Notes: generated by a model not told the origin, from the sequence alone. A stretch of DNA of 64,000 nt from Candidatus Didemnitutus sp. (GCA_017991595.1 JAGOQJ010000001.1:124001-188000); one strand, 5' to 3'. Numbered from the stretch's first letter, positions 18,654 through 27,953 are shown. Numbers and translations: made by a program.

Positions 18654-18673
18654 GTCCGGCCCTCGGGCCGGAC
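18654..18673 (+). terminator. Possible hairpin after aroC
   Basis: GTCCGGCCC and GGGCCGGAC form a tight 9-bp stem with a 2-base loop, followed by TTCCTTC rather than a real T-run. It lies 4 bp after the aroC stop and 15 bp before the next start, so it may attenuate or be only structure. Confidence 0.45.
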
Positions 18674-18687
18674 TTCCTTCGCACGTC

Positions 18688-19443
18688 ATGAATCCATCGG
18701 CCCCTTCCGTTTACTTCGTGCTCGGCACCCCGCGCTCGGGCCGCCGCGCGCTGGTGCTCGATCTGGTGAAAAACGGGATCACCCCGGACCAGCCGGTGCT
18801 CGTGCTGGTCGCGACGAGCGAACACGAGGATGCGGCCGAGCAGACTTTGGCGCAGCGTCCGCAGGTCGAGGTCCGTCGCTGGACTTGGGATGGAACCAAC
18901 CTTCCCGCGCAAGACCTGCCGCCGGGCGGCACGGTCTTCTTCGTGGGCGACGCGCACGGCGATACGATGACCCAGCTGGAGGCGCTCAAAGGTTGGCTCG
19001 TCCAGCATCAGGCGGAGCTGGCTCGCGTGTTCTGCGTCGTGGATTGCCAGCTCTCCGAGAAACACGCGCCGCTCATGCAGTGGCTCGATGCGTGCATCCA
19101 TTTCTCTGATGTCGTCTTCCTCACCAAGCGCGACGGCGTGGCCAACAAATGGCTCAGCACCTTCATCCGTCGCTATGAAGACCAGTTCTTCCCTTGTCAT
19201 TTCATTCAGGTGAAGAAAACCGGGCTGCAAAATCCCGCTCTGGTGCTCGATCCGCAGCCGCGCCGGGTGTCGCAGTATTTCGACGAGGATCAGGAGTTCC
19301 CGCCGGTGCCGATCGAGACCGACGACGAGGATGATGGCGAGGAAGACGAGGACGCCGTCCAACCGGAGCCCTACTTTGAGCGCAATCGCAGTGGGCGCCG
19401 CGTGAAGGAGCTGCCCGACATCCGGCCGTTTCTGGCGGATTGA
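18688..19443 (+). CDS. P-loop-derived protein resembling CobW/G3E GTPases, function unknown
   Basis: Protein of 251 residues from ATG 18688. The N-terminus VYFVLGTPRSGRRALVLDLV is placed like a Walker A loop but lacks the GKT/S core. Near the middle VFCVVDCQLSEKH and FSDVVFLTKRDGV resemble the Walker B and N/TKxD guanine-recognition regions of the CobW/UreG family (usually NKTD/NKxD). The C-terminal third is very acidic (ETDDEDDGEEDEDA) and ends with a basic patch. The key phosphate-binding residues are therefore missing or altered. It follows aroC closely and is convergent with, and 0 bp from, the cytidine deaminase stop. I would not assign metal chaperone activity. Confidence 0.55.
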   Translation: MNPSAPSVYFVLGTPRSGRRALVLDLVKNGITPDQPVLVLVATSEHEDAAEQTLAQRPQVEVRRWTWDGTNLPAQDLPPGGTVFFVGDAHGDTMTQLEALKGWLVQHQAELARVFCVVDCQLSEKHAPLMQWLDACIHFSDVVFLTKRDGVANKWLSTFIRRYEDQFFPCHFIQVKKTGLQNPALVLDPQPRRVSQYFDEDQEFPPVPIETDDEDDGEEDEDAVQPEPYFERNRSGRRVKELPDIRPFLAD

Positions 19444-20427
19444 TCAGCGGCGCGCCGTCCGTCCGGGGCGCGCGGCATGATATTCCAACTTCACGCCGGG
19501 CGCGCAGGCGGCCAGCACCGCTTCGGTCGCGCTGCGCTGGCTGGCCAAGGTCGGCACCTCGACGAGAGCGCACCGCCGGATGTCCGCCGCGCGGTCGGGC
19601 GGCCCGCTCATGCGCATGAAAGCCAAGGCCGACTCGAGCGGCGAAAGGCTGGGATTGTAGGCGGCGTTGCCCGCATAGCGTCCTGGGAAAATCTGCCCGC
19701 TCGCGGCCTGCAGCGCGACGCCCGCGAATTGGCCAGCCCGGTCGGTGGGGTAGGGCGCGTAACTCTGCCGCGCGGCCGCGAGGGCGGCGGCGGCGAGTTC
19801 GTCCTTGGCCGCGGCGTCGTCGATTGCGAGGCGCGGCGCGGCCAGCATCGGATCCATCAACCCGCCCTGCACGCCGAGATCCACCGGACCGAAGGCCTGC
19901 GGCAACAGTTGCGCGAGGGGCGTCACGGTGTAGCCGGCCTTGTTGCCCGACGGCAGCAGCAACGACAGGGTGTGCGCCGTGCTCAATTCGTGCAGGAATT
20001 GCCGGCAATAACCGCACGGCGCCGCGCTCACCGCGAGGGCGGAGAGGCCCGGTTCCCCGTGCAACCAGGCGTGATTTGTCGCCGATTGCTCCGCGTGCAC
20101 GGTGAAGCTCAGCGCCACGCCCGCGATCTCGAGGTTGGCGCCGAGATAGAGATTGGGACAGCGTTCGCCGCGCGCGAGGAGTCCGGCAGCGACGGCGCCG
20201 ACCGGATAGTGCGAGACGGGCACCTGCGCGTAGGCTTGGGCCACCGGCAGCAATCGCAGCATCAGCGTGCCCGTGTCGACTTTCAGCTCCGTGAGGAGCC
20301 GCGCCACGGTCTCGGCGGGCAGCATGCCGCCGGTCTCCCACATCCGCTCAAGCTCCCGACGCGCTGGAGCGGGGAAGCGCGTGAACGCACGTTGCCAGGC
20401 GACAGGACGGGAAGTCGGACGCTGCAT
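19444..20427 (-). CDS. cdd: Cytidine deaminase, long homodimeric type
   Basis: Pyrimidine salvage enzyme that deaminates cytidine/deoxycytidine to uridine. The 327-residue length and two-domain layout match the E. coli-type dimeric enzyme (catalytic domain about 60-185, broken second domain about 210-320). The zinc site is HAEQS plus PCGYCRQF (one His-type and two Cys ligands with the catalytic Glu). Substrate loop NLYLGANLEIAG is present. ATG 20427 is supported by the helical N-terminal extension typical of the long form. The thymidine phosphorylase gene 1.4 kb away belongs to the same pathway, but the genes are not in one operon. Confidence 0.93.
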   Translation of the reverse strand: MQRPTSRPVAWQRAFTRFPAPARRELERMWETGGMLPAETVARLLTELKVDTGTLMLRLLPVAQAYAQVPVSHYPVGAVAAGLLARGERCPNLYLGANLEIAGVALSFTVHAEQSATNHAWLHGEPGLSALAVSAAPCGYCRQFLHELSTAHTLSLLLPSGNKAGYTVTPLAQLLPQAFGPVDLGVQGGLMDPMLAAPRLAIDDAAAKDELAAAALAAARQSYAPYPTDRAGQFAGVALQAASGQIFPGRYAGNAAYNPSLSPLESALAFMRMSGPPDRAADIRRCALVEVPTLASQRSATEAVLAACAPGVKLEYHAARPGRTARR

Positions 20428-20532
20428 GATTGCTACTCAATCCGGCCTCAGCAGCGCGGTCAATGGTGGGGCGGAAATTCCCTGCCCGGAAATCGGCGGA
20501 ATCCTTGCCCCGGTTCCGGATAGACTGTCAGC

Positions 20533-21621
20533 ATGATCCAGCCCGATTTAACCATGTCTGACGCCCGTCCGCGCCTGCCGCAATTCCGCACGATGTATCA
20601 GGCGCTCTCGCAGCGCGACGCCGCCTACGAGGGCGTGTTTTTCACCGGCGTGAAGACCACCGGCGTGTTCTGCCGGCCCACCTGCAAGGCGAAGAAACCC
20701 AAGGTGGAGAACGTCGAGTTCTTCGCCACGGTGAGCGAGGCCTTGCACGGCGGCTATCGCCCATGCCGGCTCTGCCGGCCGATGGACGCCACCAAGCCCG
20801 TGCCGCCCTTGGTCGAGCGCCTGCGCCGTGCCGCGGAGGACGCCGAGGACGGCCGCGTGAGCGACAAGGAACTCGTTGCCCTGGGCATCGATCCCTCCAC
20901 CGCGCGGCGGCAATTCAAAGCCTATCACGGCATGACGTTCCACGCCTTTCAACGCGCCCGGCGCATGGGACTGGCCTTGCGCGACGTGAAGGCCGGCAAG
21001 CCCGTCATCGAGGTGCAACTCGAGCGCGGTTACGAATCGACCAGCGGTTTTCGCGAGGCGTTCGCGCGCATCTTCGGCCAGCCGCCGCTCGGCGCCAAGC
21101 AACGCACTTGCCTCCTCGCCCGCCGGATCGAGACGCCGCTCGGCACCATGCTCGCCTTGGCCGACGATGCCGGCCTGCGGCTGCTCGAATTCGTGGATCG
21201 GCGCGGCCTGGAGCGCGAGATCGCCGTCCTCCGCCGCCGCCTTAAATGCTCGGTGGTGCCGGGCAATCACGCCACGCTCGACGCCGTGGCGGCGCAGTTG
21301 GAGCGCTATTTTGCCGGACGTTTGACGCGGTTCGAGTTGCCGCTGGCCCCGGTCGGTTCGGCCTTCCAGTTGAAGGTCTGGGCGGAGTTGCAGCGCATCC
21401 CGCCCGGGCGCACGCGGAGTTACCTCGAGATGGCGCGCGCGGTCGGCGTGCCCAAGGCGGCACGCGCCATCGGACGCGCAAACGGCTCCAACATGATCGC
21501 GATCGTCATCCCGTGTCATCGGGTGATCAAGGCGGACGGCTCGCTCTGCGGCTACGCTGGTGGCCTGTGGCGCAAGCAGCGCCTGCTCGATCTCGAGCGC
21601 CAGCACACGCCGGCAGGTTGA
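20533..21621 (+). CDS. ada: Ada-type regulator and O6-methylguanine-DNA methyltransferase
   Basis: Adaptive response protein of 362 residues. The N-terminal zinc domain has FCRPTC (first Cys at 47) and YRPCRLCRP, which accepts methyl groups from phosphotriesters and turns the protein into an activator. An AraC-type helix-turn-helix follows (residues 90-190, GYESTSGFREAFARIFG). The C-terminal methyltransferase domain has IPCHRVI with acceptor Cys328 and the NGSNMIAIVIP block. ATG 20533 or 20554 (MSDARPR) could be the start. It stands alone, diverging from cdd with about 105 bp between starts; no alkB or other repair gene is adjacent. Confidence 0.95.
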   Translation: MIQPDLTMSDARPRLPQFRTMYQALSQRDAAYEGVFFTGVKTTGVFCRPTCKAKKPKVENVEFFATVSEALHGGYRPCRLCRPMDATKPVPPLVERLRRAAEDAEDGRVSDKELVALGIDPSTARRQFKAYHGMTFHAFQRARRMGLALRDVKAGKPVIEVQLERGYESTSGFREAFARIFGQPPLGAKQRTCLLARRIETPLGTMLALADDAGLRLLEFVDRRGLEREIAVLRRRLKCSVVPGNHATLDAVAAQLERYFAGRLTRFELPLAPVGSAFQLKVWAELQRIPPGRTRSYLEMARAVGVPKAARAIGRANGSNMIAIVIPCHRVIKADGSLCGYAGGLWRKQRLLDLERQHTPAG

Positions 21622-21627
21622 CGAAGT

Positions 21628-21712
21628 TGGTGCTCAGGGGGGGACTCGAACCCCCATGCGGTTAGGCACAGGCTTCTGAGACCTGCGTGTCTACCAATTC
21701 CACCACCTGAGC
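21628..21712 (-). tRNA. tRNA-Leu (anticodon CAG)
   Basis: Class II tRNA of 85 bases on the minus strand: acceptor GCTCAGG with CCTGAGC, discriminator A and encoded CCA; D arm with GGTAGACAC; anticodon stem CAGGT/GCCTG and loop CTCAGAA with anticodon CAG; a variable arm; and T stem GGGGG with the GTTCGAG loop. It decodes CTG, the main Leu codon of this G+C-rich genome. Confidence 0.95.
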
Positions 21713-21834
21713 AAACAACGGAACGGCTAGGGATACGTCCGGCACGGGTCGGCGCAAGGCTTTTGTTGGCCCGTCCAGAGGAGCGGCAAACCGGATCGCC
21801 CGAAGGCTCCGCCGGAGCGGAAAGCCAAGCGAAA

Positions 21835-23160
21835 TCAGGCCACCAAATCCTGGATCAGCGCCTCCGGAGCGGGCGGCTCCGGCGAGAGCGTGATGGCGGC
21901 GCGGATCAATTCCTCCGCCCGTGCGGCCTTTGCTTCGTCGTTCGCGTGCAGGGTGCAGAGGCGGGTGCCGGGCTCGACGCTTTCGCCGATCTTGATCAGG
22001 TCCGAGAGACCCACGGCGTGGTCGACCTTGTCGGTGACCGCAGCGCGTCCGCCGCCGAGCGCCATGATGGCGTGGCCGCACTTGAGGGCGTCGACCGCGC
22101 TGACGAAACCGCTCGCGCCCGCCGGTGCGGCGAGGGCGCGGATCTGTTTCGCGGCGGGCAGGAGCGAGTAATCGTCCACCACGCGCGGGTCGCCGCCTTG
22201 GGCGACGCACATCTCGCGGAATTTCTGGAGCGCGCTGCCGTTGGCGATGGCGGCTGCCATCTTCGCGCGGGCATCGGCTTCGTCCGTCGCGGCGCCGCCG
22301 AGGATGAGCATGTGGCCGGTGAGAGCGTAGGTGACCTCCATGAGATCGGCCGGACCACGGCCTTTCAGGCATTCGATGGACTCGATGACTTCCGTCGTGT
22401 GACCGGCGCAGCGGCCGAGCGGCTGGTTCATCGCGGTGAGGAGCGCGCGGACCGGTTTGCCGCCGGCCTTGCCGACGGCGACCATCGCACGCGCGAGCGC
22501 GAGCGCGTCCTCCTTTTTCTTCATGAACGCGCCCTTGCCGAACTTCACGTCGAGCACGAGTGAGTCGATGCCTTCGGCGAGTTTCTTGGACATGATGCTG
22601 GCGCAGATGAGCGGGATGCACTCGACGGTGCCGGTGACGTCGCGGAGCGAGTAGAGTTTGCGGTCGGCGGGCACGACTTTCGGCGTCTGGCCGATCATGG
22701 CCATGCCGACCTGCTGGAGGATCGCGCGGAATTCCGGCACGTCGAGCATCACGCGGAAACCGGGGATGGCCTCGAGCTTGTCGAGCGTGCCGCCGGTGTG
22801 GCCGAGGCCGCGGCCGGACATCATCGGGACCTTCACGCCGCAGGCCGCGGCGAGCGGGGCGAGGATGAGCGAGACCTTGTCGCCCACGCCGCCGGTCGAG
22901 TGCTTGTCGACCTTGGCGCCGGGCAGGTCGCGCAGGTCGATCACGTCGCCGGAGCGCATCATCGCGTCGGTGAGCCAGGCGACTTCCTGCGCCGTCATGC
23001 CGCGCCAGAAAATGGCCATGAGCAGGGCGGTCGCTTGGTAGTCGGCGAAGCGGCCGTCCACCACGCCGCGGGCGAAGAACTCGATTTCCTCCTTCGACAA
23101 CGCGCCGCCGTCGCGCTTCTTGATGATGATGTCTTGGGGGAAAAAGGAAGGGGTGCTCAT
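21835..23160 (-). CDS. deoA: Thymidine / pyrimidine-nucleoside phosphorylase
   Basis: Splits thymidine or other pyrimidine nucleosides with phosphate into base and (deoxy)ribose 1-phosphate. The 441-residue length and three-part layout (alpha domain split around the alpha/beta domain, C-terminal beta domain) are normal. Motifs: DKHSTGGVGDKVSL for phosphate, SGRGLGHTGGTLDKLE, the catalytic Lys/Ser region SIMSKKLAEGIDSLVLDVK with FGKGAF, and the C-terminal HxxDG-free beta domain. ATG 23160 matches the family start (FFPQDIIIKKRDG). The 180-residue membrane protein gene starts upstream and ends 54 bp before, so both may be one transcript. Confidence 0.93.
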   Translation of the reverse strand: MSTPSFFPQDIIIKKRDGGALSKEEIEFFARGVVDGRFADYQATALLMAIFWRGMTAQEVAWLTDAMMRSGDVIDLRDLPGAKVDKHSTGGVGDKVSLILAPLAAACGVKVPMMSGRGLGHTGGTLDKLEAIPGFRVMLDVPEFRAILQQVGMAMIGQTPKVVPADRKLYSLRDVTGTVECIPLICASIMSKKLAEGIDSLVLDVKFGKGAFMKKKEDALALARAMVAVGKAGGKPVRALLTAMNQPLGRCAGHTTEVIESIECLKGRGPADLMEVTYALTGHMLILGGAATDEADARAKMAAAIANGSALQKFREMCVAQGGDPRVVDDYSLLPAAKQIRALAAPAGASGFVSAVDALKCGHAIMALGGGRAAVTDKVDHAVGLSDLIKIGESVEPGTRLCTLHANDEAKAARAEELIRAAITLSPEPPAPEALIQDLVA

Positions 23161-23214
23161 GCACTCCCGACTCAATTCCCTGCGCGGCTGGGGCGCAAGG
23201 GCGGAGCGGACACC

Positions 23215-23757
23215 TCAGGTGCGGGGCGCTTCGTAGCCCAGCGCCGCCAGCACCGCCGCCCGCTGGCGCGAATACCAGAAGGCGAGGCCGCCTTGGTAGA
23301 GCGTGCTCACGACCAGCAGGACCGAGCAGACGAGGAAATTCACAAACGCGAGGAGCTGCGCGCGGTCGGCGACGGGATCGAGTCCCGCCTCGCGCATCTT
23401 GACGTCGAACTGCTCGCGCGCGGGCGCGGGCACCTGCTCCCAATACGCCGTGGCATCGAAGAAATTCAGCCGCCACAGCGCATACCCCACCACGACGGTG
23501 TAAAGGCAGCCCTGCGCCCCCGTCAGCCACTGCAACCCCTCCGGCCCACCTTCGCGGAGGCGGCGGTGTCCGTGCGCCTCCATGCCGCCGGCCGCCAGGG
23601 CCAGCGCGGAGAACAGGGCGAAGGTCGCATCGCCGGCCAGCAGGCTGAGCAACAGGCTGCTGCCGGAGCACACCAGCACGCCGATGCTGTCGGCGCGGGA
23701 GATGGTCAACACACGTTGCAGCTTGCGTTCCGGGAGGGTCGGCGGGGATTTTGTCAT
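23215..23757 (-). CDS. Uncharacterised membrane protein
   Basis: Protein of 180 residues from ATG 23757. Three hydrophobic segments are visible: about 25-60 (GVLVCSGSSLLLSLLAG then FALFSALALAAG, probably two helices), 85-100 (GCLYTVVVGYALW) and 140-160 (FVNFLVCSVLLVVSTL). A soluble amphipathic part lies between. No motif that I recognise. It precedes deoA on the same strand by 54 bp and diverges from hrpA, whose start is 47 bp away, so the two share a compact promoter region. Confidence 0.7.
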   Translation of the reverse strand: MTKSPPTLPERKLQRVLTISRADSIGVLVCSGSSLLLSLLAGDATFALFSALALAAGGMEAHGHRRLREGGPEGLQWLTGAQGCLYTVVVGYALWRLNFFDATAYWEQVPAPAREQFDVKMREAGLDPVADRAQLLAFVNFLVCSVLLVVSTLYQGGLAFWYSRQRAAVLAALGYEAPRT

Positions 23758-23804
23758 TTCCGAATCAGCCTGATTGGCTTGCTTACGCTGCCACGCCAAG
23801 CGCG

Positions 23805-26800
23805 ATGTCGTCACGTCCCAAACCAACGCCTCAATTCCGCATCGAGTTCCCGCCGGAACTGCCGATCAGCGCGCGCGCGGACGAGATCATCGGCCTGCTG
23901 CTGAAACACCAAGTCATCATCCTCGCAGGCGAGACCGGCTCGGGCAAGACCACGCAGATCCCTAAGATGGTGTTGGCGGCCGGTGGCGGCACTCGCGGCA
24001 AGATCGCCTGCACCCAGCCGCGCCGCGTGGCCGCCGCCTCGGTTTCACGCCGCGTGGCCGAGGAGCTCAACGTCGACTACGGGCGCGAGGTGGGCTGCAA
24101 GATCCGCTTCGCCGACCAGACCTCGCCGCAAACCGTCGTGAAGTTCATGACCGACGGCATGCTCCTCGCCGAGTTGCAGGGCGACCCTGAGCTGCGCGAA
24201 TACGACACCATCATCGTCGACGAAGCGCACGAACGTTCGCTCAACATCGATTTCATCCTCGGCCACCTGCGCCGGCTGCGTCTGCGCCGGCCGGACCTGA
24301 AAATCGTCATCACCTCGGCCACGATCGACACGCAGGCCTTTTCCGAGGCCTTCGACGGTGCCCCGATCGTCGAGGTCTCGGGCCGCACGTATCCGGTGGA
24401 GGTCATCTGGTGGCCGTTGGAAGAGATGGCCGATCCGCAGGGTAGGGCGAGTTCTCCGAACGAGCCGAATGGATCCACGCGGCGCGAAGCGGCTCGTGCG
24501 GAGAACTCGCCCTACCAGCCCAACCGCAACGACGAGTTCACCTACATCGACGGCGCCGTGGAGGCGGTCGAACGTGTGCTGCGCGAAAGCTCGGGCGGCG
24601 ACGTGCTCGTCTTCCTGCCCACCGAGCGCGACATCCGCGAGATGCGCGACCTGCTCGAGGGCCGCCGCAGCCGCGACGTCGAAGTCGTGCCGCTCTTCGG
24701 TCGCCTGACCAACGCGGAGCAGCAGCGCGTGTTCGCCCCTACGCAGAAGCGCAAGGTCGTCGTCGCGACGAACATCGCCGAGACCTCGCTCACCATCCCC
24801 GGCATCCGCTTCGTGATCGACACCGGCCTCGCGCGCATCAGCCGCTACGTGCCGCAGAGCCGCACGCGGCGCCTGCCGGTGGAGCCGGTCGCGCAGAGCA
24901 GCGCCGATCAGCGCAAGGGCCGTTGCGGCCGCGTGAGCAACGGCGTCTGCATCCGCCTCTACTCGGAGCAGGATTACAACGACCGCCCGCGCTTCGCCCA
25001 GCCGGAGATCCAGCGCGCCAACCTCGCCGACGTCATCCTGCGCATGAAGGCCTTCGGCCTCGGCGACATCGAGGAGTTCCCGTTCCTCAATGCCCCGCCG
25101 GCGAAGGGCATTCGCGCGGGCTATGCGTTGCTGCACGAACTCGGCGCGATCGACGAGGCGGGCGTGCTCACTGATCTCGGCCGCGATCTTGCTCACCTGC
25201 CGGTCGACCCAACCGTCGGACGGATGGTGCTGCAGGCGCGGGCGGAGAAATGCATGCGCGAGGCGCTCGTCATCGCCGCCGCGCTCAGCATCCAGGACCC
25301 GCGCGAGCGTCCGCTCGACCAGCAGCAAAAGGCCGATGCGGCGCACCGGCGCTTCACGCACCCCGATTCGGATTTCCTGACGCTGCTCGCGATCTGGGAG
25401 GCGTATCACGACGAGTTCGAAGCGATGACGCTGGGCAAGCTGCGGAAGTTCTGCACGGCGCACTTCCTCTCCTTCATGCGCATGCGCGAGTGGCGCGACG
25501 TGCACGCGCAGCTGATCGACACGATCGAGGGCGGCGAGGGTTTCGAGGACACGTCGGTCTTCGACGGCGACGGCGCCGACCCGCGCGACGCCGGCCGGGC
25601 CGCACGGCGCAAGGCCGCTGCCACGCCCGAGTCGGTGCGCGATCTCGCCTTCGGCACGCCGGGTTACCGGGCGATTCACCGCTCCATCCTCGCGGGGCTG
25701 CTCGGCAACATCGCTACGCGCGCCGACGACGGCACCTACCACGCCGCGCACGATCGCAAGGTCGCGGTCTTCCCCGGCTCGGCGCTGTTCGAGCGCGCGG
25801 TGCGCGAGAAGCCGGTTGCGCCCCGCAAGCAGGCTCCCGCCAAACCGAAGGTGGCGCGCTGGCTGATGGCGTCGGAGATCATGGAGACGGGCCGCGTTTA
25901 CGCCCGCACCTGCGCGCGCATCGATCCCACGTGGGCGCTCGATCTCGGCGCGCACCTGCTGCGCGTGTCGCACAGCGAACCGTTCTGGAGCGTCGAGAGC
26001 GGCCGCGTGCTCGTGAAGGAACGCCGCCGGCTCTACAACCTCGAGCTCGAGACCCGCTCGGTCGGCTACGGCAAGATCGATCCGGTGCACGCGACGCAGA
26101 TCTTCATTCGCGAAGGTTTGGTGGGCGATACCGTCACGTGGCCCTTCGATTTCATCCGACACAATCGCCAGCTGCGCGAAAAGGCCGAGAGCGTCCTCAC
26201 GCGCCTGCGCGCGGCCGGTTACATGAACCTCGACGAGGCGGTCTATCGTTTCTACGCCGCGCGGCTCCTGCCGCCGGCAGGTAGGGCGAGTTCTCCGAAC
26301 GAGCCGCCAAGCGTTGCGCGTCCGGTTGCGGCTCGTTCGGAGAACTCGCCCTACCAGGCCATCAGCAGCGTGCCGGAACTGGTCGATTTCGTGCGGCACC
26401 GCCAGATGACGGAGCCGAAGTTCCTCTTCCTCGGCGAGGATGACCTGAAGCCTGACGAGGAGCCGCACGATCCCGCCGTGTTTCCCGATGCCGTGCCGCT
26501 GGAGAACCGGGCGCTGCCACTCAATTATGCCTACAAGCCCGGCGCGGACGACGATGGCGTGACGTTGCGCGTGAGCCTCGCCGAAGCGGCCGAGCTCGAC
26601 CAAGCCACGCTCGATTGGGCGGTGCCGGGGCATCTGGCGGAGAAAGTGGAGATTCTCCTCAAGGCGCTGCCGAAGGACCAGCGCCGCGCGTTGATCCCGC
26701 TCGCCGAAACGGCGCGCCGCATCCTTGGCGAACTCCGGTTGCTCGCCGGGCGTTCGCCCCGGCCCACGCTGGTGCGCGCCCTCGCGGAGGTGCTGACGAA

Positions 26801-27953
26801 CAAGCTCGGCGTGCGCATCGATCCGCAGGGCTGGAGCGAGCGGACGCTGCCGGAGCATTTGCGCGTGCGCGTGGAAGTCGTCGACCAGCGCGGCACCGTG
26901 CTCGGGGCCAGCCGCGATCTCGCCGAGCTCCAACACCAACTCGGCTCGAAGGAGCGCGAAGTGAGTCGGCAAGCCGCCACCACGGACAACGCCGCCTGGC
27001 GTGCCGCGCGCGCCCAGTGGGAGCGCGAGCCCGCGCTCGAGTGGAAATTCGGCGATCTGCCGGAGGACATCGTCATCAGCGCGCAGGCCGGCGTGCCGGT
27101 GCGTGCATTCCCGGGTTTGCAGGCGGTGCCGGCCGGCGTGGCGGTGCGCTTGTTCGCCGCGCCGGAGCAGGCGCAGGCCGCGACGCGCGAGGGCGTGCGG
27201 CGGTTGCTCGCGTCGCATTTGCGCCATGACATCGGCTGGTTGGAGAAGGATCTGCGCGGGCTCCGCGCGCTCGGCGTGCTGGCGGCGGGGATCGCCCCGT
27301 TGGAAAAATTGCAGCAGCAGGCGCTGGTCTCGATCGAGCACTGGCTGACCGGGCGCGAGGTGCGGCCGCTCACGGCGGCGCGTTTCGCGGCGGTGGTGGA
27401 GGCGGCGAAGGCCGACAGCCGCGGCCTCGTGCCGCGCCTCACCGACCTGCTGCGCGAGATCCTGACGCTGCGGCTCGCGCTGCAGACGCACAAGACTCCG
27501 TATCCGGGTTTGGAAAACGATCTCGCGGCGCTGGTGCCGCCCGATTTCGTGGCGCGCATCCCGTTCGCGCGGTTGAAGCATCTGCCGCGTTACCTCAAGG
27601 GCATGCAGGCCCGCGCCGAGCGTTGGAAGCGCGACCCGGCGAAGGACTCGGCACGAGCGCGCGAATTGCAGCCTTTCGTGCAGGCGGTGACGCGGCTCGG
27701 CGAGCGTGCGGGTGAGTTCCGCTGGCTCGTGGAGGAGTTGCGCGTGAGCCTGTTCGCGCAGGAATTGGGCACGGACGGACCGGTCTCCGCGGTGCGGCTT
27801 GAACGGGCCTTGCGCGATCTGGCGGCGGGTCGCGAGATCGCGGGCGAGGCACCGGCGTCCGCCCCTCCGCCGAAGCCACCGGCCGCGGCGCTGCCGGTGA
27901 AGGGACGGACCGTGCTCAAGAGTCTCGACGCGCTCGGCAATCTGCCGCGCTGA
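23805..27953 (+). CDS. hrpA: ATP-dependent RNA helicase HrpA with two in-frame palindromic insertions
   Basis: DEAH-box helicase of 1382 residues from ATG 23805 (the upstream ATG at 23751 would overlap the divergent gene). RecA1 has Walker A GETGSGKTTQ, TQPRRVAA, DEAHERS and SATID; RecA2 has ETSLTIPGI and the QRKGRCGR motif VI. The winged-helix/ratchet/OB part and the DUF3418 C-terminal region follow, as in E. coli HrpA (1300 residues). It acts on mRNA and stalled ribosomes. Residues about 213-238 and 826-851 are encoded by two copies of a palindromic DNA repeat (GRASSPNEP...ENSPYQ). Both lie in linkers, outside the motifs, so the enzyme may tolerate them. Confidence 0.93.
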   Translation: MSSRPKPTPQFRIEFPPELPISARADEIIGLLLKHQVIILAGETGSGKTTQIPKMVLAAGGGTRGKIACTQPRRVAAASVSRRVAEELNVDYGREVGCKIRFADQTSPQTVVKFMTDGMLLAELQGDPELREYDTIIVDEAHERSLNIDFILGHLRRLRLRRPDLKIVITSATIDTQAFSEAFDGAPIVEVSGRTYPVEVIWWPLEEMADPQGRASSPNEPNGSTRREAARAENSPYQPNRNDEFTYIDGAVEAVERVLRESSGGDVLVFLPTERDIREMRDLLEGRRSRDVEVVPLFGRLTNAEQQRVFAPTQKRKVVVATNIAETSLTIPGIRFVIDTGLARISRYVPQSRTRRLPVEPVAQSSADQRKGRCGRVSNGVCIRLYSEQDYNDRPRFAQPEIQRANLADVILRMKAFGLGDIEEFPFLNAPPAKGIRAGYALLHELGAIDEAGVLTDLGRDLAHLPVDPTVGRMVLQARAEKCMREALVIAAALSIQDPRERPLDQQQKADAAHRRFTHPDSDFLTLLAIWEAYHDEFEAMTLGKLRKFCTAHFLSFMRMREWRDVHAQLIDTIEGGEGFEDTSVFDGDGADPRDAGRAARRKAAATPESVRDLAFGTPGYRAIHRSILAGLLGNIATRADDGTYHAAHDRKVAVFPGSALFERAVREKPVAPRKQAPAKPKVARWLMASEIMETGRVYARTCARIDPTWALDLGAHLLRVSHSEPFWSVESGRVLVKERRRLYNLELETRSVGYGKIDPVHATQIFIREGLVGDTVTWPFDFIRHNRQLREKAESVLTRLRAAGYMNLDEAVYRFYAARLLPPAGRASSPNEPPSVARPVAARSENSPYQAISSVPELVDFVRHRQMTEPKFLFLGEDDLKPDEEPHDPAVFPDAVPLENRALPLNYAYKPGADDDGVTLRVSLAEAAELDQATLDWAVPGHLAEKVEILLKALPKDQRRALIPLAETARRILGELRLLAGRSPRPTLVRALAEVLTNKLGVRIDPQGWSERTLPEHLRVRVEVVDQRGTVLGASRDLAELQHQLGSKEREVSRQAATTDNAAWRAARAQWEREPALEWKFGDLPEDIVISAQAGVPVRAFPGLQAVPAGVAVRLFAAPEQAQAATREGVRRLLASHLRHDIGWLEKDLRGLRALGVLAAGIAPLEKLQQQALVSIEHWLTGREVRPLTAARFAAVVEAAKADSRGLVPRLTDLLREILTLRLALQTHKTPYPGLENDLAALVPPDFVARIPFARLKHLPRYLKGMQARAERWKRDPAKDSARARELQPFVQAVTRLGERAGEFRWLVEELRVSLFAQELGTDGPVSAVRLERALRDLAAGREIAGEAPASAPPPKPPAAALPVKGRTVLKSLDALGNLPR
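24441..24516 (+). repeat. 76-bp palindromic repeat, copy 1, inside hrpA
   Basis: Arms of 27 bp (24441-24467 and 24490-24516, one mismatch) starting GGTAGGGCGAGTTCTC surround a 22-base loop. It adds 26 codons in frame between RecA1 and RecA2. The arms are the same as in copy 2 while the loops are unrelated. Confidence 0.95.
26280..26355 (+). repeat. 76-bp palindromic repeat, copy 2, inside hrpA
   Basis: Perfect 27-bp arms (26280-26306 and 26329-26355) around a 22-base loop, same orientation and same reading frame as copy 1. CAG trinucleotides flank the inner GTAGGG...CCCTAC part on both sides, which could be a target duplication. Confidence 0.95.

Noticed and set aside
17499-18689. N-terminal extension of the FMN reductase frame across aroC
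   Set aside because: Antisense of aroC; the family homology starts at ATG 17498.
24045-27581. Long antisense ORF opposite hrpA (about 1178 codons)
   Set aside because: It mirrors the codon bias of hrpA, has His/Arg/Leu-rich nonsense composition and no family motif.
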